A DNA stretch of 30,904 bases. It comes from CAZHTF01 sp964535305 (lineage in GTDB: Bacteria > Planctomycetota > Phycisphaerae > UBA1845 > Fen-1342). The notes under the pieces are model-generated. The model made no database searches and was not told where the DNA came from. It worked only from the letters and a program-made list of their open reading frames with translations. Where the stretch lies: contig CAZHTF010000035.1 of NCBI GenBank assembly GCA_964535305.1, positions 1 through 30,904 on the forward strand, read 5' to 3'. Shown piece by piece: positions 1-8,676 of the stretch; the stretch's first letter is position 1, and every line of letters begins with the position of its first letter. The position numbers and the translations under genes are program-made.

Positions 1-500
1 ACAATGCAATCCGAAGAAGCCGCTTCTAGCCGCGCAGCAGCCAGCTCGAACACCTGCGGATCGGGCTTGGAGCGCGGCGCGTCGTTGCCGTCGACGATCG
101 CGTGCAGCAGCCGATCGATTCCGAGCCGCTCGACGACGACCCGCGCATTCTTGCTCGATGACGCGACCGCGGCACGCACGCCGCGCGCCCGCAGCTCGGT
201 CAGCAGGGGCAGCGCTCCGGGCAGCAGGTCCGCCGCCGTCATCTGCGCCACGCGCCGCAGGTAGTCGTCATTTTTCCGGCGCATCAGGGCCTGCTTTTGT
301 TCGGCGTCGAATCGCGGGGCGTGTGAAGCGAGCAGAATCGCCAGGCTCTCGGCCCGTCCCAGGCCGCGCAGCGCCTCATTTGCCTGACGATCGAACGGCA
401 CGCCGATCTCGTCGGCCAACGCCTGCCAACTCTGGTAGTGCAGCTCCGCGGTGTCGGTCAGTACGCCGTCGAGATCGAAGAGCACGGCGGGTGTATTCAT
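1..500 (-). CDS. pgmB: beta-phosphoglucomutase, HAD superfamily (C-terminus outside window)
   Basis: The reverse strand reads from an ATG at 500 to the window edge without a stop, giving about 166 residues. The N-terminus carries the HAD nucleophile motif FDLDGVLTDTAELH (residues 8-21), followed by NEALRGLGRAESL, typical of the beta-phosphoglucomutase cap, then motif II (VASSSKN) and the KPDPQVF motif III region. Known members interconvert beta-glucose 1-phosphate and glucose 6-phosphate in maltose/trehalose phosphorolysis, in the cytoplasm. The start overlaps the stop of the upstream membrane-protein gene in an ATGA tetranucleotide (500-497), so the two are probably translationally coupled. 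The missing C-terminus should hold motif IV acidic residues. Another sugar-phosphate HAD phosphatase is possible, but the cap sequence favours beta-PGM. Confidence 0.88.
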   Translation of the reverse strand, partial: MNTPAVLFDLDGVLTDTAELHYQSWQALADEIGVPFDRQANEALRGLGRAESLAILLASHAPRFDAEQKQALMRRKNDDYLRRVAQMTAADLLPGALPLLTELRARGVRAAVASSSKNARVVVERLGIDRLLHAIVDGNDAPRSKPDPQVFELAAARLEAASSDCI

Positions 501-1300
501 TCGGCGGGCGCCTGGCGGGCGGCAGCCCCGGCCGCGGTGACGCGTTGAACCGCGTGGTTGGCCATCAGCCCGAGGATCGCTAGCACCACCAGGCTCACCA
601 GCACGCCGACGATCAGCATCCACGGATTTCGCAATTGCTTGAGGTCGAGCTGTTCGAGCTGCGATGCGAAGAATACCACGGCGCAGGTCCGCGGCGCCAG
701 GCCGAAAAACGTGCCGAACAGAAAGGCCAGCGGGTGGGCCTTGGTCGCCGCCAGGGCCAGGTTCGTTGCTGCGAACGGCGAGTTCGGCGGGATGCGCAGC
801 AGCGTGATGATCAGCAGAGATTTCCAGAAGCCGCAGGCTAGCAGCTCTTCGTAGACGGCTTTCAGCCGCGGGTGCTCGCTGATCAGCCCGATGACGCGGT
901 TACCGGCGGCACGCCGCCCGATCGTGTACGCCACCATGGCCGCGCTACTGAAGCCGCACAGCGCGGCAAATGCGCCCGTGCCAAAGCCGAACGCCCAGCC
1001 CCCCAGCGCGGATTGCGCGTAGGTCGGCATCAATGCCAGTCCGCCGAGGATCATGAACACGCTGGCGTAAAGCACCGGGCCGATGTCGCCGTGGGCGCGA
1101 AGCCAGACGCTCAGCGGCTGGATGTACGCCAGCAGCACAAAGCCGCCCAGCACCGGGAAAGTCACCGAAATCAGCGCCAGCGGTCCGGCCGGGCCGAGCC
1201 GACGGACGATTTCATTCCAGCCCTTTGCGGGCGACGCGGCGGGCGCCGCAGCGCTTGCGCTGCGCGGGTTTTCCGGCTCCAGAACGGGTGCTTCCGGCAT
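497..1300 (-). CDS. TVP38/TMEM64 (VTT domain) family membrane protein
   Basis: This is a 267-residue integral membrane protein. After a proline/alanine-rich cytoplasmic N-terminus (about 1-35) come hydrophobic segments near 38-60, 77-95, 100-130, 160-185, 193-215 and 225-250. The central stretch LLRIPPNSPFAATNLALAAT followed by FLFGTFFGLAPRT is the R-x-P...N...GT..G..P signature of the VTT/DedA-related fold. Members are thought to act in lipid scrambling or transport, but the substrate here cannot be read from sequence. The ATG at 1300 is the first start in frame and no strong Shine-Dalgarno is visible before it. A 7-bp inverted repeat (1304-1310 with 1322-1328) lies just upstream. Its stop overlaps the start of the beta-phosphoglucomutase gene by four bases. 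Confidence 0.85.
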   Translation of the reverse strand: MPEAPVLEPENPRSASAAAPAASPAKGWNEIVRRLGPAGPLALISVTFPVLGGFVLLAYIQPLSVWLRAHGDIGPVLYASVFMILGGLALMPTYAQSALGGWAFGFGTGAFAALCGFSSAAMVAYTIGRRAAGNRVIGLISEHPRLKAVYEELLACGFWKSLLIITLLRIPPNSPFAATNLALAATKAHPLAFLFGTFFGLAPRTCAVVFFASQLEQLDLKQLRNPWMLIVGVLVSLVVLAILGLMANHAVQRVTAAGAAARQAPAE

Positions 1301-1430
1301 GTCGGGAGCCTAGCGCCGTCCGGCTCCCGGGTCAAACGCGACGTGCGACTGTGGAAACCCGCTGCCGCGAGCCGATAATATGCCCGTGCATTTTCCCAGG
1401 CGTGGTCGCTTGAGCAAGGGTCGAAATCCA

Positions 1431-1640
1431 ATGAACCTTCAAACCAGATTGAGGTCGCCGGCCGCATGCTGGCGACAGATGCGCGGACGGTTAGTCACGC
1501 TCGCAATCGTCTCGGGCGGCACGCTGCTGCAGGCCCCGACCTGTGACCAGGACTTGCTGGGGTATCGCATCGCGCTCGCGATTCGCTCGCTGATTGTGGA
1601 CCTGCTGGGCATCGCGATCGACAACGCGATCATCGACTGA
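1431..1640 (+). CDS. small exported hypothetical protein
   Basis: I do not recognise a named family. The 69-residue product from the ATG at 1431 has an arginine-rich N-terminus, a hydrophobic stretch (LVTLAIVSGGTLLQ, about 21-34) resembling a signal or anchor segment, one cysteine soon after (APTCDQD), and a second hydrophobic stretch LLGYRIALAIRSLIVDLLGIAI near the C-terminus. An AAGGG sequence sits about 10 bases upstream of the ATG; the frame is open from 1380, but the earlier start lacks a ribosome site. The stop lies 43 bases before the start of the polysaccharide-export lipoprotein gene, so the two may be cotranscribed. Small exported proteins with a hydrophobic head ending in a cysteine-aspartate are common in planctomycetes. 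That comparison is from memory and their function is unknown. Confidence 0.55.
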   Translation: MNLQTRLRSPAACWRQMRGRLVTLAIVSGGTLLQAPTCDQDLLGYRIALAIRSLIVDLLGIAIDNAIID

Positions 1641-1683
1641 ACGCCCGCGCCTCAAACCGAAACTCGCCCGTGAGGATACGACT

Positions 1684-2856
1684 GTGAATGGGGCCAACTC
1701 GATCCATCGACGGCGAAAAGCCTGGCACTGGGCCATGACGTTCGCCGCGCTCGCGCTCGGCTGCAACCAGGATGACGGGCGCATCGATCTGCAGCGCCTG
1801 GCGCAGATCGAGGAGGAGATTCGCGCCACGCCCGCGGTTGACGCCAAGCCCGAGCAGTTCGCATTGCCCGAGATCAAGCCGTTCACCGTCCGCAGCGGCG
1901 ACGTTCTGAACATCACCATGATCGGTCCGGGCACCGACCCGTACGCCGCCGTCACGCTGCGGGCCCGCGTGCAGGACGACGGCAATATCTCGCTGCCAAA
2001 TGTGGGAAATGTGCAGGTCGCGGGGCTGGACTTGGCGGCGATCGAGCGGGCCATCATCGACGCGCACGTGCCCTCGATCGTCAAGGCTATGTCGTGCAAC
2101 GTTGATATCGCTGGGCCCAAGACCACGACGGTGATCGTGCAGGGCGCCGCGGGCGTTCGCGGGCTGGTGACGCTGCAATCCGACCAGCGCAATGTGCTCT
2201 ACGCGCTCGGGCTGGCCGGCGGCTGGGGCGGCTCCGGACGCGTCCGCGTGCGGCCCATCCGGCCCGATCGCGAAGAGCTCGCGTACGACCTAACGGATAT
2301 CAACGACCTGCGCCGCGCCATGCTCGGTCCGCCGCTCGAATCCGGCGATATGGTGGTCGTGGAAGGCGCCCCGCCAAACGCGGTGTACATGCTGGGCTTG
2401 CTGAACGCGCCCGGTCCGCTGGTGCTGAACAACAATGCCGAGCTGAGTGTCTCGCGGGCGGTCGCCTCCGCCGGCGGGCTGCGCGATTTCCTCGAGCCGC
2501 AGGAAGCCACGCTCTGGCGACGCCTGAGCGACGGGCGGCAGGTGCGCGTCAAGGTCCCGCTGGCCAAGATCCTCGCCGGAAAAGAGCCGGACTTCGCGCT
2601 GCGCGGCGGCGACATTTTCGATGTGCCGCATACGCTGGACACTCGAGCGCGCGAGTGGCTGCTGGCGAATATCCGCATCGGGCCGTTCACGGTCGGCTCG
2701 CGCTATGACCCGCTGGCGCAGTACAACATTCAGCGCTTCCGCGACGACAACAACGACGACCGGGGGTTCGGCCGCGCGTTGGAAGACGCGATCCGCCTCT
2801 CGGTTCCCGATCTGCTGGTGCCGACGATCGAGCCGCCGGCCCCGCGCGGGCCGTAG
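1684..2856 (+). CDS. polysaccharide export lipoprotein with SLBB domains (Wza-like)
   Basis: The GTG at 1684 is preferred because GAGGA lies 7 bases upstream (1672-1676) and it yields a proper lipoprotein signal: basic RRRK, a hydrophobic run WAMTFAALALG, and a lipobox ALGC with Cys27. The 390-residue product has a polysaccharide export domain at about 67-142 (FTVRSGDVLNITMIGPG...), then two SLBB-type regions at about 147-215 and 232-305 (the latter VYMLGLLNAPG...ASAGGL). Wza-family proteins form the outer-membrane channel for capsule or exopolysaccharide. This copy lacks Wzc, glycosyltransferase or Wzx/Wzy neighbours in the window, so the polymer it serves is unknown. Its C-terminus ends in a proline-rich tail. 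Confidence 0.87.
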   Translation: MNGANSIHRRRKAWHWAMTFAALALGCNQDDGRIDLQRLAQIEEEIRATPAVDAKPEQFALPEIKPFTVRSGDVLNITMIGPGTDPYAAVTLRARVQDDGNISLPNVGNVQVAGLDLAAIERAIIDAHVPSIVKAMSCNVDIAGPKTTTVIVQGAAGVRGLVTLQSDQRNVLYALGLAGGWGGSGRVRVRPIRPDREELAYDLTDINDLRRAMLGPPLESGDMVVVEGAPPNAVYMLGLLNAPGPLVLNNNAELSVSRAVASAGGLRDFLEPQEATLWRRLSDGRQVRVKVPLAKILAGKEPDFALRGGDIFDVPHTLDTRAREWLLANIRIGPFTVGSRYDPLAQYNIQRFRDDNNDDRGFGRALEDAIRLSVPDLLVPTIEPPAPRGP

Positions 2857-3089
2857 TCGACACGCGCCCAGCCCCGGCCTGCGCTGAGCCCGCGACAGGC
2901 GGATCTCAGGCCGCGACGTGGCGTGCATGCGACCGTTCGCGCGGGCCGCAGCCGAGCGGTGCATGCCGCCGGTCGCACACTTCCGAGCCGCGTATCTTGC
3001 CGCTACAGTGTCATTTCCAGGCGGACGAGTCGGTCCGATCCGATCTGCGGTTCCGCGGGCTTGTCTGGATTTGTGTGAGGGTGCCTCCC

Positions 3090-4520
3090 ATGGGCGAGAT
3101 GAGAGTTGAGCGCGATTCGATGGGTGAAATGCAGGTGCCGGCGTACGCGCTTTACGGTGCGTCGACACAGCGCGCGGTGCTGAATTTCCCGGTCAGCGGC
3201 TATCGCTTTACCCGCCGCTTCGTGCGCGCCCTCGGCCTGTTGAAATACGCCGCCGCGATGGCCAACGAATCGCTGGGCCGGCTGGACGGCAAGGTCGCGG
3301 CCCAGGTCAAGAAGGCGGCCCGCGAGGTGATCGACGGCAAGCACGACGATCAGTTCGTGGTCGACATTTTTCAGACCGGCTCGGGCACCAGCACGAACAT
3401 GAACGCCAACGAGGTGATCGCCAACCGCGCCAACGAGCTGGCCGGCTTCGAGCGCGGCTCCAAGCACATTCACCCGAATGACCATGTGAACATGGGCCAG
3501 TCGTCGAATGACGTCATGCCCAGCGCCGCGCACGTCGCGCTGGTCGAGGCGCTGCACAACGAACTCATGCCGCACATGCACCGGCTGCACCAGGCCCTGA
3601 TGGCCAAGGCAACCGAATTCGACGACATCGTCAAGATCGGCCGCACGCACCTGATGGACGCCACCCCGGTGCGGCTCGGACAGGAGTTTCACGGATTCGC
3701 CGGGCAGATCGCGCACGCCGACCGCCGGCTGATGAACTGCGTAATCAAGCTGCGCGAGCTGGACATCGGCGGGACGGCGGTGGGCACGGGCATCAATACG
3801 CACCCGCAGTTCGCCAAGCGCGTCTGCGAAATTCTCAACCACGAGACGCGCGAGAGCTTCCACGAAACGCCCAATCACTTCGAGGCGCACGCCTCGAACG
3901 ACGGCGTGGTCGAGACCGCCGCCGTCCTGAAGACCGTCGCGATCAGCCTGGCGAAGATCGCCAACGACATCCGCTGGATGGGCAGCGGCCCGCGCTGCGG
4001 CCTCGGCGAGCTGATCCTGCCGGCGACGCAGCCGGGCAGCTCGATCATGCCTGGCAAGGTCAACCCGGTCATCTGCGAAAGCCTGCTGCAGGTGTGCGCC
4101 CACGTGGTTGGAACCGATGCGACCGTCACGTTCGCCGGCGGGATGCTGGGCAATTTCGACCTGCATGTCGGCATGCCGGTCATGGCGCATTCGCTGCTCG
4201 AATCGATCCGCATCCTGGGCAACGCGGTCGCGATGTTCACCGACAAGTGCGTCAGCGGCATCCAGGCCGACCGCGCCCGCTGCGAAGGTGCCATCGAGCA
4301 ATCGTTGGCCATGTGCACCTCGCTGGCGCCGCTGATCGGCTACGACGCGGCCGCCGCCATCGCCAAGCATGCCCACGAAACCGGCAAGACCGTGCGCCAA
4401 ATCGCCCTGGAAGACATCAAGGCAGGCAAGCTCAAGCTGAGCGAAGCGCAGTTGAAGGAAGCGCTCGACGCGCGGGCGATGACCATGCCCAGCGACCGCG
4501 TCCTGCCCGTCTCGGCGTAA
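3090..4520 (+). CDS. fumC: class II fumarate hydratase
   Basis: The 476-residue product belongs to the fumarase/aspartase superfamily. It begins MGEMRVERDSMGEMQVPAYALYG, matching the family's short N-terminal strand; the ATG at 3090 has GTGAGG about 10 bases upstream, and a second ATG at 3099 is an alternative. Signature regions are GSGTSTNMN (about 97-105), QSSNDV (137-142), GRTH with the catalytic-base histidine near 187, and GSSIMPGKVNP (316-326) with the catalytic serine loop. Fumarases interconvert fumarate and malate in the TCA cycle. GSGTSTNMNANE, HPNDHVN and KIGRTHLMDATP favour fumarase; the stretch after KVNP (VICESLLQVC) is closer to aspartases, so aspartate ammonia-lyase is the main alternative. 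The gene stands alone and is convergent with the downstream cluster. Confidence 0.85.
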   Translation: MGEMRVERDSMGEMQVPAYALYGASTQRAVLNFPVSGYRFTRRFVRALGLLKYAAAMANESLGRLDGKVAAQVKKAAREVIDGKHDDQFVVDIFQTGSGTSTNMNANEVIANRANELAGFERGSKHIHPNDHVNMGQSSNDVMPSAAHVALVEALHNELMPHMHRLHQALMAKATEFDDIVKIGRTHLMDATPVRLGQEFHGFAGQIAHADRRLMNCVIKLRELDIGGTAVGTGINTHPQFAKRVCEILNHETRESFHETPNHFEAHASNDGVVETAAVLKTVAISLAKIANDIRWMGSGPRCGLGELILPATQPGSSIMPGKVNPVICESLLQVCAHVVGTDATVTFAGGMLGNFDLHVGMPVMAHSLLESIRILGNAVAMFTDKCVSGIQADRARCEGAIEQSLAMCTSLAPLIGYDAAAAIAKHAHETGKTVRQIALEDIKAGKLKLSEAQLKEALDARAMTMPSDRVLPVSA

Positions 4521-4545
4521 GCAGCAGTCGAATGCGGGGCGCGCT

Positions 4546-6762
4546 TCAACTCTCGTTGCGATTCAGGAAGCGCAGCGCCGCGCGATACAGGTGAACCGCC
4601 AGCGCGTCGGGGCGGGCCGTGAAGCGCGCCCGGCCGCGCGCATGCAGCGGCAGTTGCCTGCCTTGCGGCAAGTCGATCTCAAGATCCACTTCGACGTACG
4701 CCTGCGCCGCGCGACCGCTGAGCGGATCCAGCGCGATCTGCCCGCCGCGCTCGGCAAACGGCAGGTTCACGTCGAGCGCGCGCGTTGCACAAGGTCGGAT
4801 GCGCGCGACGCGGGCCGTGAGCGGCGTATCGTTTGCGCCCTCGATTCGCAGACTGACGCGCGCGCCCGCCGTCGGCGAAGCTGCCACGAAGTCGTGCGTC
4901 GAGAGCTGCACGCGCAGAAGCTGCCTCCCGCCCACCAGCGTCGCCAACGGCTCGCCCGTCTGCACAAAGCGCCCCAGCTCGCGCGGCAACGCGCTCGAAA
5001 CCAGCCAGCCATCGGTCGGGGCGCATAACCGCAGGCTCTCGCGCGCGGTCAGCGCGGCGTCGAGCTGCGCCTGTAGGGACGCCAGTTGCGCCGCTTCCTG
5101 CTGCGCTCTCGCGGGATCGCTGGCGGCGTACGCCGCTGAGCGCGCTTGCGCCGCCGCCAGCTCCGTCTGCGCGACGAGCACCTGCTCGTCGAGCGTATCG
5201 TTGCGGAGCGTGGCCAACGGCTGGCCGCGCTGCACTTCGCTGCTGGCGAGCTGGTGAATGGCCTCCAGAAATCCTGGAGCCGAAGCGCAGACCAGTTGCT
5301 GCGACTCGAAGCGCACGTAGCCGCCGGCCGACACCGGCCACGAGAGCGGCCAGGCCAGCAGCAGCGTCGGCGCTGCCAGCAGCGCGCCGCCGCTGACCAG
5401 CGCCGCCCGCAGGCGGACGCTGGCGAGCTCGGCGCTGTCGAGCACATAGCGGCTCAGCGCGCGGCCTGTGCTGAGCAGCGCGCTGGCGAGGTAACCCGCG
5501 GCCAGCACCGCGCCGACCAGCGGAATCGCTGCGGCGATCAGCGCCGCGATGCCCAGCAGCAGCGCGGTGCGATACAGCGCGGCGGCCACGCCGTACGAAA
5601 CCAGGATGCCGCGCAGGCTGGCGCCGCTTTCTTCGATGCTGACATTCGCGCCGAGCGCCCAGCGTTTGAGATACGCCTGCAGCAGGCGCGTGGCCCGCAG
5701 GCGGAGGTTCGGAATCTCGAGCAGGTCGCAGAGCAGGTAGTAGCCGTCGTATTTCATCAGCGGGTTGACGTTGAAGAGCACCGTGGTCACGCCCGCGAGG
5801 AAGATGACGTTGTACGCGATGGAATTGAGCAGGCCGGGGTCGCTGAAGGCCCAAACCAGTACGGCCGTCGCCGCGACGAACGATTCGAAATACATACCAG
5901 CGAGGCAGACGATCGCGCGCAGCGACTTGCGTGGGAATCCCCAGGAGGCGCTGGCGTCGACGTAAGCGCAGGGCGTGAACAGGATCAGCGTCAGGCCCAT
6001 TTCGGGCACATGCCCGCCAAAGTGCTTGCAGGCGTAGGCGTGCCCGAACTCGTGAATCACTTTCAAGATCACCAGTGCAGTCCAGATCAGCGGCAAGTTC
6101 GATCCGGCCAGCAGGCCGTTGATCGGCGTCAGCAGATCCTGCCAGCGGCCCAGGGCCACCCAGGCGGCGCTCAGCAGCAGCACGATCCAGGCCGCCAGCG
6201 CCGCGCGCGAGAAAAGCAATTGCCCGATGAAGCGCGTCCGCGCCAGGAACGAATCCGGGTTCCACAGCGGAATCTGCCAAAACAGAAATCCGCCCAGCAG
6301 CGTGGCCCGCAGGCTCGCCGCGCGGCGATTCTGCAGTCGGCGATAAAGCGACGCGTCGTCCGCGAGCGGCAGGTTCAGCAGGCCGGCGGCATGCAACGAG
6401 CCGATGAAGTGGTAAAACTCCTCCTCCTGCGCGGCCGTGAGCTGCCCGCGCGCCACCAGCCGCTCAAACAGACTGCCCAGCGCCTGCTGCGGATCGATTC
6501 GGACTAGGATGCTGTATTCGGCCTGGCTGACTTGATGCGTGCGGAAATTGATCGGGTCGCGCAGCACGTACGCGGCTTCGCCGCGGAACACGTGCCGGCT
6601 GCACTCCAGATCGGCCCGCACGCCGACGCGCACGCCGCGCAATCGCTGTGCCAGCGAGGCGCTCGCTGACTCGCCGCGGGCGGCGGTGCTTGTGCCGGCG
6701 GTTTGGGCCGGCAGGCCGCCCGCGCTCCTGCAATCACTCGTGTTCTTGGCGGGCGCGTTCAC
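4546..6762 (-). CDS. M50-type membrane metalloprotease fused to a HlyD-like adaptor domain
   Basis: The 738-residue protein has four parts. Residues about 45-130 look like a PqqD-like winged-helix domain (YVLRDP...EYSILVRID...FIGSLHAAGLL). Residues about 150-460 form a polytopic membrane domain holding the zinc motif HEFGH (237-241) and the second M50 motif NPLMKYDGYYLL (333-344). Residues about 470-490 are a further TM segment. Residues about 490-710 are a HlyD-like periplasmic arm with a biotinyl-lipoyl half, an alanine/glutamine-rich coiled coil (about 530-580) and a beta-barrel region. M50 enzymes are site-2-type intramembrane proteases; fusions like this are annotated as putative peptide zinc metalloproteases. 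It is the last gene of a minus-strand cluster, 19 bases after the GAF-HlyD gene. I infer that it recognises or processes the RTX protein encoded upstream. Both metal motifs are intact. Confidence 0.85.
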   Translation of the reverse strand: MNAPAKNTSDCRSAGGLPAQTAGTSTAARGESASASLAQRLRGVRVGVRADLECSRHVFRGEAAYVLRDPINFRTHQVSQAEYSILVRIDPQQALGSLFERLVARGQLTAAQEEEFYHFIGSLHAAGLLNLPLADDASLYRRLQNRRAASLRATLLGGFLFWQIPLWNPDSFLARTRFIGQLLFSRAALAAWIVLLLSAAWVALGRWQDLLTPINGLLAGSNLPLIWTALVILKVIHEFGHAYACKHFGGHVPEMGLTLILFTPCAYVDASASWGFPRKSLRAIVCLAGMYFESFVAATAVLVWAFSDPGLLNSIAYNVIFLAGVTTVLFNVNPLMKYDGYYLLCDLLEIPNLRLRATRLLQAYLKRWALGANVSIEESGASLRGILVSYGVAAALYRTALLLGIAALIAAAIPLVGAVLAAGYLASALLSTGRALSRYVLDSAELASVRLRAALVSGGALLAAPTLLLAWPLSWPVSAGGYVRFESQQLVCASAPGFLEAIHQLASSEVQRGQPLATLRNDTLDEQVLVAQTELAAAQARSAAYAASDPARAQQEAAQLASLQAQLDAALTARESLRLCAPTDGWLVSSALPRELGRFVQTGEPLATLVGGRQLLRVQLSTHDFVAASPTAGARVSLRIEGANDTPLTARVARIRPCATRALDVNLPFAERGGQIALDPLSGRAAQAYVEVDLEIDLPQGRQLPLHARGRARFTARPDALAVHLYRAALRFLNRNES

Positions 6763-6781
6763 CAGAGCTCCAATTCGTGCG

Positions 6782-8650
6782 TCAGAACCAGAGATTCAGT
6801 CGCACGAAATCTACCAGGCGGTGCAGGCTGACCCACGCGATCCGCCGTGGACCGATCTGGACTTTCGCGACGCCTTCCATGCCCGGCCGCAGCCAGCTCA
6901 GCTCGCCGCTGAGGCTCGCCTCCGCCAGGTAGACGCCGCGGCCCTCGCGCACGGCGCGCTCCGGGCGCAGGCGTGTGAGCGTCAGCGGCTGCGGCTGATC
7001 GGGGCGGGCGTGTGCGGCGAAGCGCCCGCTCAGACCGGTGCCGATGTCGTTCAGATGCCGCTGATCCAGCTCCAGCTCGAGCGTCCAGGCGTCGCGCGGC
7101 GCGACCTGCAGGATTGGCTCGCCTTGGCGCAGCAGGTTCCCGACGCGCTCGGCGAGCTTCTCGGCGATCACCACCCCGTCAAAGGGGGCGCGCAACTGCG
7201 CACGTTCGATGCGCGCGTCGAGCAGCGCGATTCTCGCGGCCAGCATGCGCTCGGCGGCCTGCGCGAGCTGCGCTTCGGCGCGCTGCTCGGCGGCCAACGC
7301 CTGCAACGCCTGCTGCCGCCGAAGCTGGACTTCGGCGTTTGCAGCGGTGCGTTGCAGCTCGAGCTCACGGGCATCGAGCGTGCACAGCAGCTCGCCGGCG
7401 CGGACGTTGTCGCCATCGCGCACATGCACCTCGAGCAGAGCGGCCTCGAACGGGGCGGCGGCGTGCCAGGCGCGGGCCGGCTGCACGCTGCAAGGAACGC
7501 GGATCTCATAGGGCATGTTGCCCAGGCAGAACCACAGCCCGCCGAGCACAGCCGCGCCGATTAGCACTTTGCTTCCGAAGTGCTCGCGCCGCAGGCAGCA
7601 GCGCGCAGCGCCGCGCAGCGCGTCGCCGGCGTGCGTCAACACGCCACGCCGCGCGCGGCGCAGCAATTCGAGCGCGGCGGCGAAGGGCTCGACCTGCTTG
7701 CGGACGGTTTCGATCAGCTCGCGCGTGAAGGGCTCGTCGGCGTTGCGGCTGAGGCTGATGATCGCGCAGGTCTGCTGCCCGTCGCGCAATGGGATCGATG
7801 CGACCGAGCCGCCACTCTGCTGGCGCCACTGTTCGTGCAGGCGATGGCCGCTGACGAGCTCGTCGTCGTTCCAGCCGGCGCGGCGCTGGCTGACCAGCGG
7901 GTTGCCGGCGTCGAGGCATTCTTCCATGGCGCTGCGCAGCGCGGTGACGCCGGGCGAAGAGTGCTTGATTGCGTGCTGCCCGGAGATGGAGAGCATGCGC
8001 ACGTAGCGGCCGCGGACGAGGCCGAGTGCGACCAGCTCGCAGCCCAGCTTGTTGCGCAGCGCGCTGGTGATTGAGAACGCCAGCGCCTCGGGCGATTCGA
8101 CGCTGGCGGCCTTGGTGAGCGAAATGTTGGGTGTCGCGCTACCGGCGGCCGCGGGCGTGCTGACGCCACTGCCCAGGTATGAGCACAGGGCCGCCAGCGA
8201 TTGCAGCAGCGCGGCGCGCGGGCGCGCGTCCTCGTGCGGTTCGATCGGCACCGCCAGCGCCACGCCGCCCATCGGAACTGCCTGCAGATTGAACAGCGGC
8301 GCGAACATAAGGCAGACGCGCAGCGTTCCGTCGCGCGAGCTGACCACCCGCGCGCGGGCCCTGGCCTCCGCCAGCGACTCGGTCAGGAATCGACTGCAGG
8401 GCGCCTTCCAGAATTGCTCCTGCTCGCCTGCGGCGCAGAAGCTGTGCTCGATCGCTTCGGCGGAGAGCCGCGCATAGAGCGCAGCGTAGCGCGCTCCCAG
8501 CGCCGCCGCGATGCAGCGCAGGGCGCGCTGCAGAAACGCATTCTGTGAGGCGGATTGCTGCGAGAGCTGCACCAGCTCGACGAACGGGCCGACGCGCTTT
8601 TCAGGCCTGTTCGATGCGGCGGGCTTGCTGCTGGCGACGGTCGTGCTCAA
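6782..8650 (-). CDS. GAF-domain/HlyD fusion: membrane-anchored periplasmic adaptor with cytoplasmic sensor domains
   Basis: The 622-residue product has a cytoplasmic half and an extracytoplasmic half. Residues about 30-160 and 190-330 resemble two GAF domains (ASQNAFLQRALRCIAAALGARYAALY; later SVASIPLRDGQQTCAIISLSR). A single TM segment follows at about 360-378 (VLIGAAVLGGLWFCLG). Residues about 383-600 are a HlyD/RND adaptor arm: a lipoyl half (FEAALLEVHVRDGDNVRAGELLCTLDARELEL), a coiled coil, the closing lipoyl half (LRAPFDGVVIAEKL...GNLLRQGEPILQV) and a beta barrel. Adaptors link inner-membrane transporters to outer-membrane channels. GAF domains usually bind small ligands or mediate dimerisation; no ligand can be named. 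It lies 26 bases after the PilZ gene and 19 bases before the M50 gene. Confidence 0.83.
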   Translation of the reverse strand: MSTTVASSKPAASNRPEKRVGPFVELVQLSQQSASQNAFLQRALRCIAAALGARYAALYARLSAEAIEHSFCAAGEQEQFWKAPCSRFLTESLAEARARARVVSSRDGTLRVCLMFAPLFNLQAVPMGGVALAVPIEPHEDARPRAALLQSLAALCSYLGSGVSTPAAAGSATPNISLTKAASVESPEALAFSITSALRNKLGCELVALGLVRGRYVRMLSISGQHAIKHSSPGVTALRSAMEECLDAGNPLVSQRRAGWNDDELVSGHRLHEQWRQQSGGSVASIPLRDGQQTCAIISLSRNADEPFTRELIETVRKQVEPFAAALELLRRARRGVLTHAGDALRGAARCCLRREHFGSKVLIGAAVLGGLWFCLGNMPYEIRVPCSVQPARAWHAAAPFEAALLEVHVRDGDNVRAGELLCTLDARELELQRTAANAEVQLRRQQALQALAAEQRAEAQLAQAAERMLAARIALLDARIERAQLRAPFDGVVIAEKLAERVGNLLRQGEPILQVAPRDAWTLELELDQRHLNDIGTGLSGRFAAHARPDQPQPLTLTRLRPERAVREGRGVYLAEASLSGELSWLRPGMEGVAKVQIGPRRIAWVSLHRLVDFVRLNLWF

Positions 8651-8676
8651 TTGGGCCTCGCGTGTGCGTGTGGGCG

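Noticed and set aside
2981..3009. Possible promoter TTCCGA-N17-TACAGT before fumarase
   Set aside because: The hexamers match the consensus at too few positions to claim.
3003..4400. 465-codon minus-strand frame opposite fumarase
   Set aside because: It mirrors a well-matched fumarase gene and is rich in Arg, His, Asp and Val in a pattern typical of high-GC antisense shadows.
3090..4520. Aspartate ammonia-lyase as the product instead of fumarase
   Set aside because: GSGTSTNMNANE, HPNDHVN and KIGRTHLMDATP follow fumarase more closely, although one segment after KVNP resembles aspartase.
5146..6507. 453-codon plus-strand frame opposite the M50 gene
   Set aside because: The composition is Gln/Arg/Ala-rich and matches the reverse of a gene with intact M50 and HlyD motifs.
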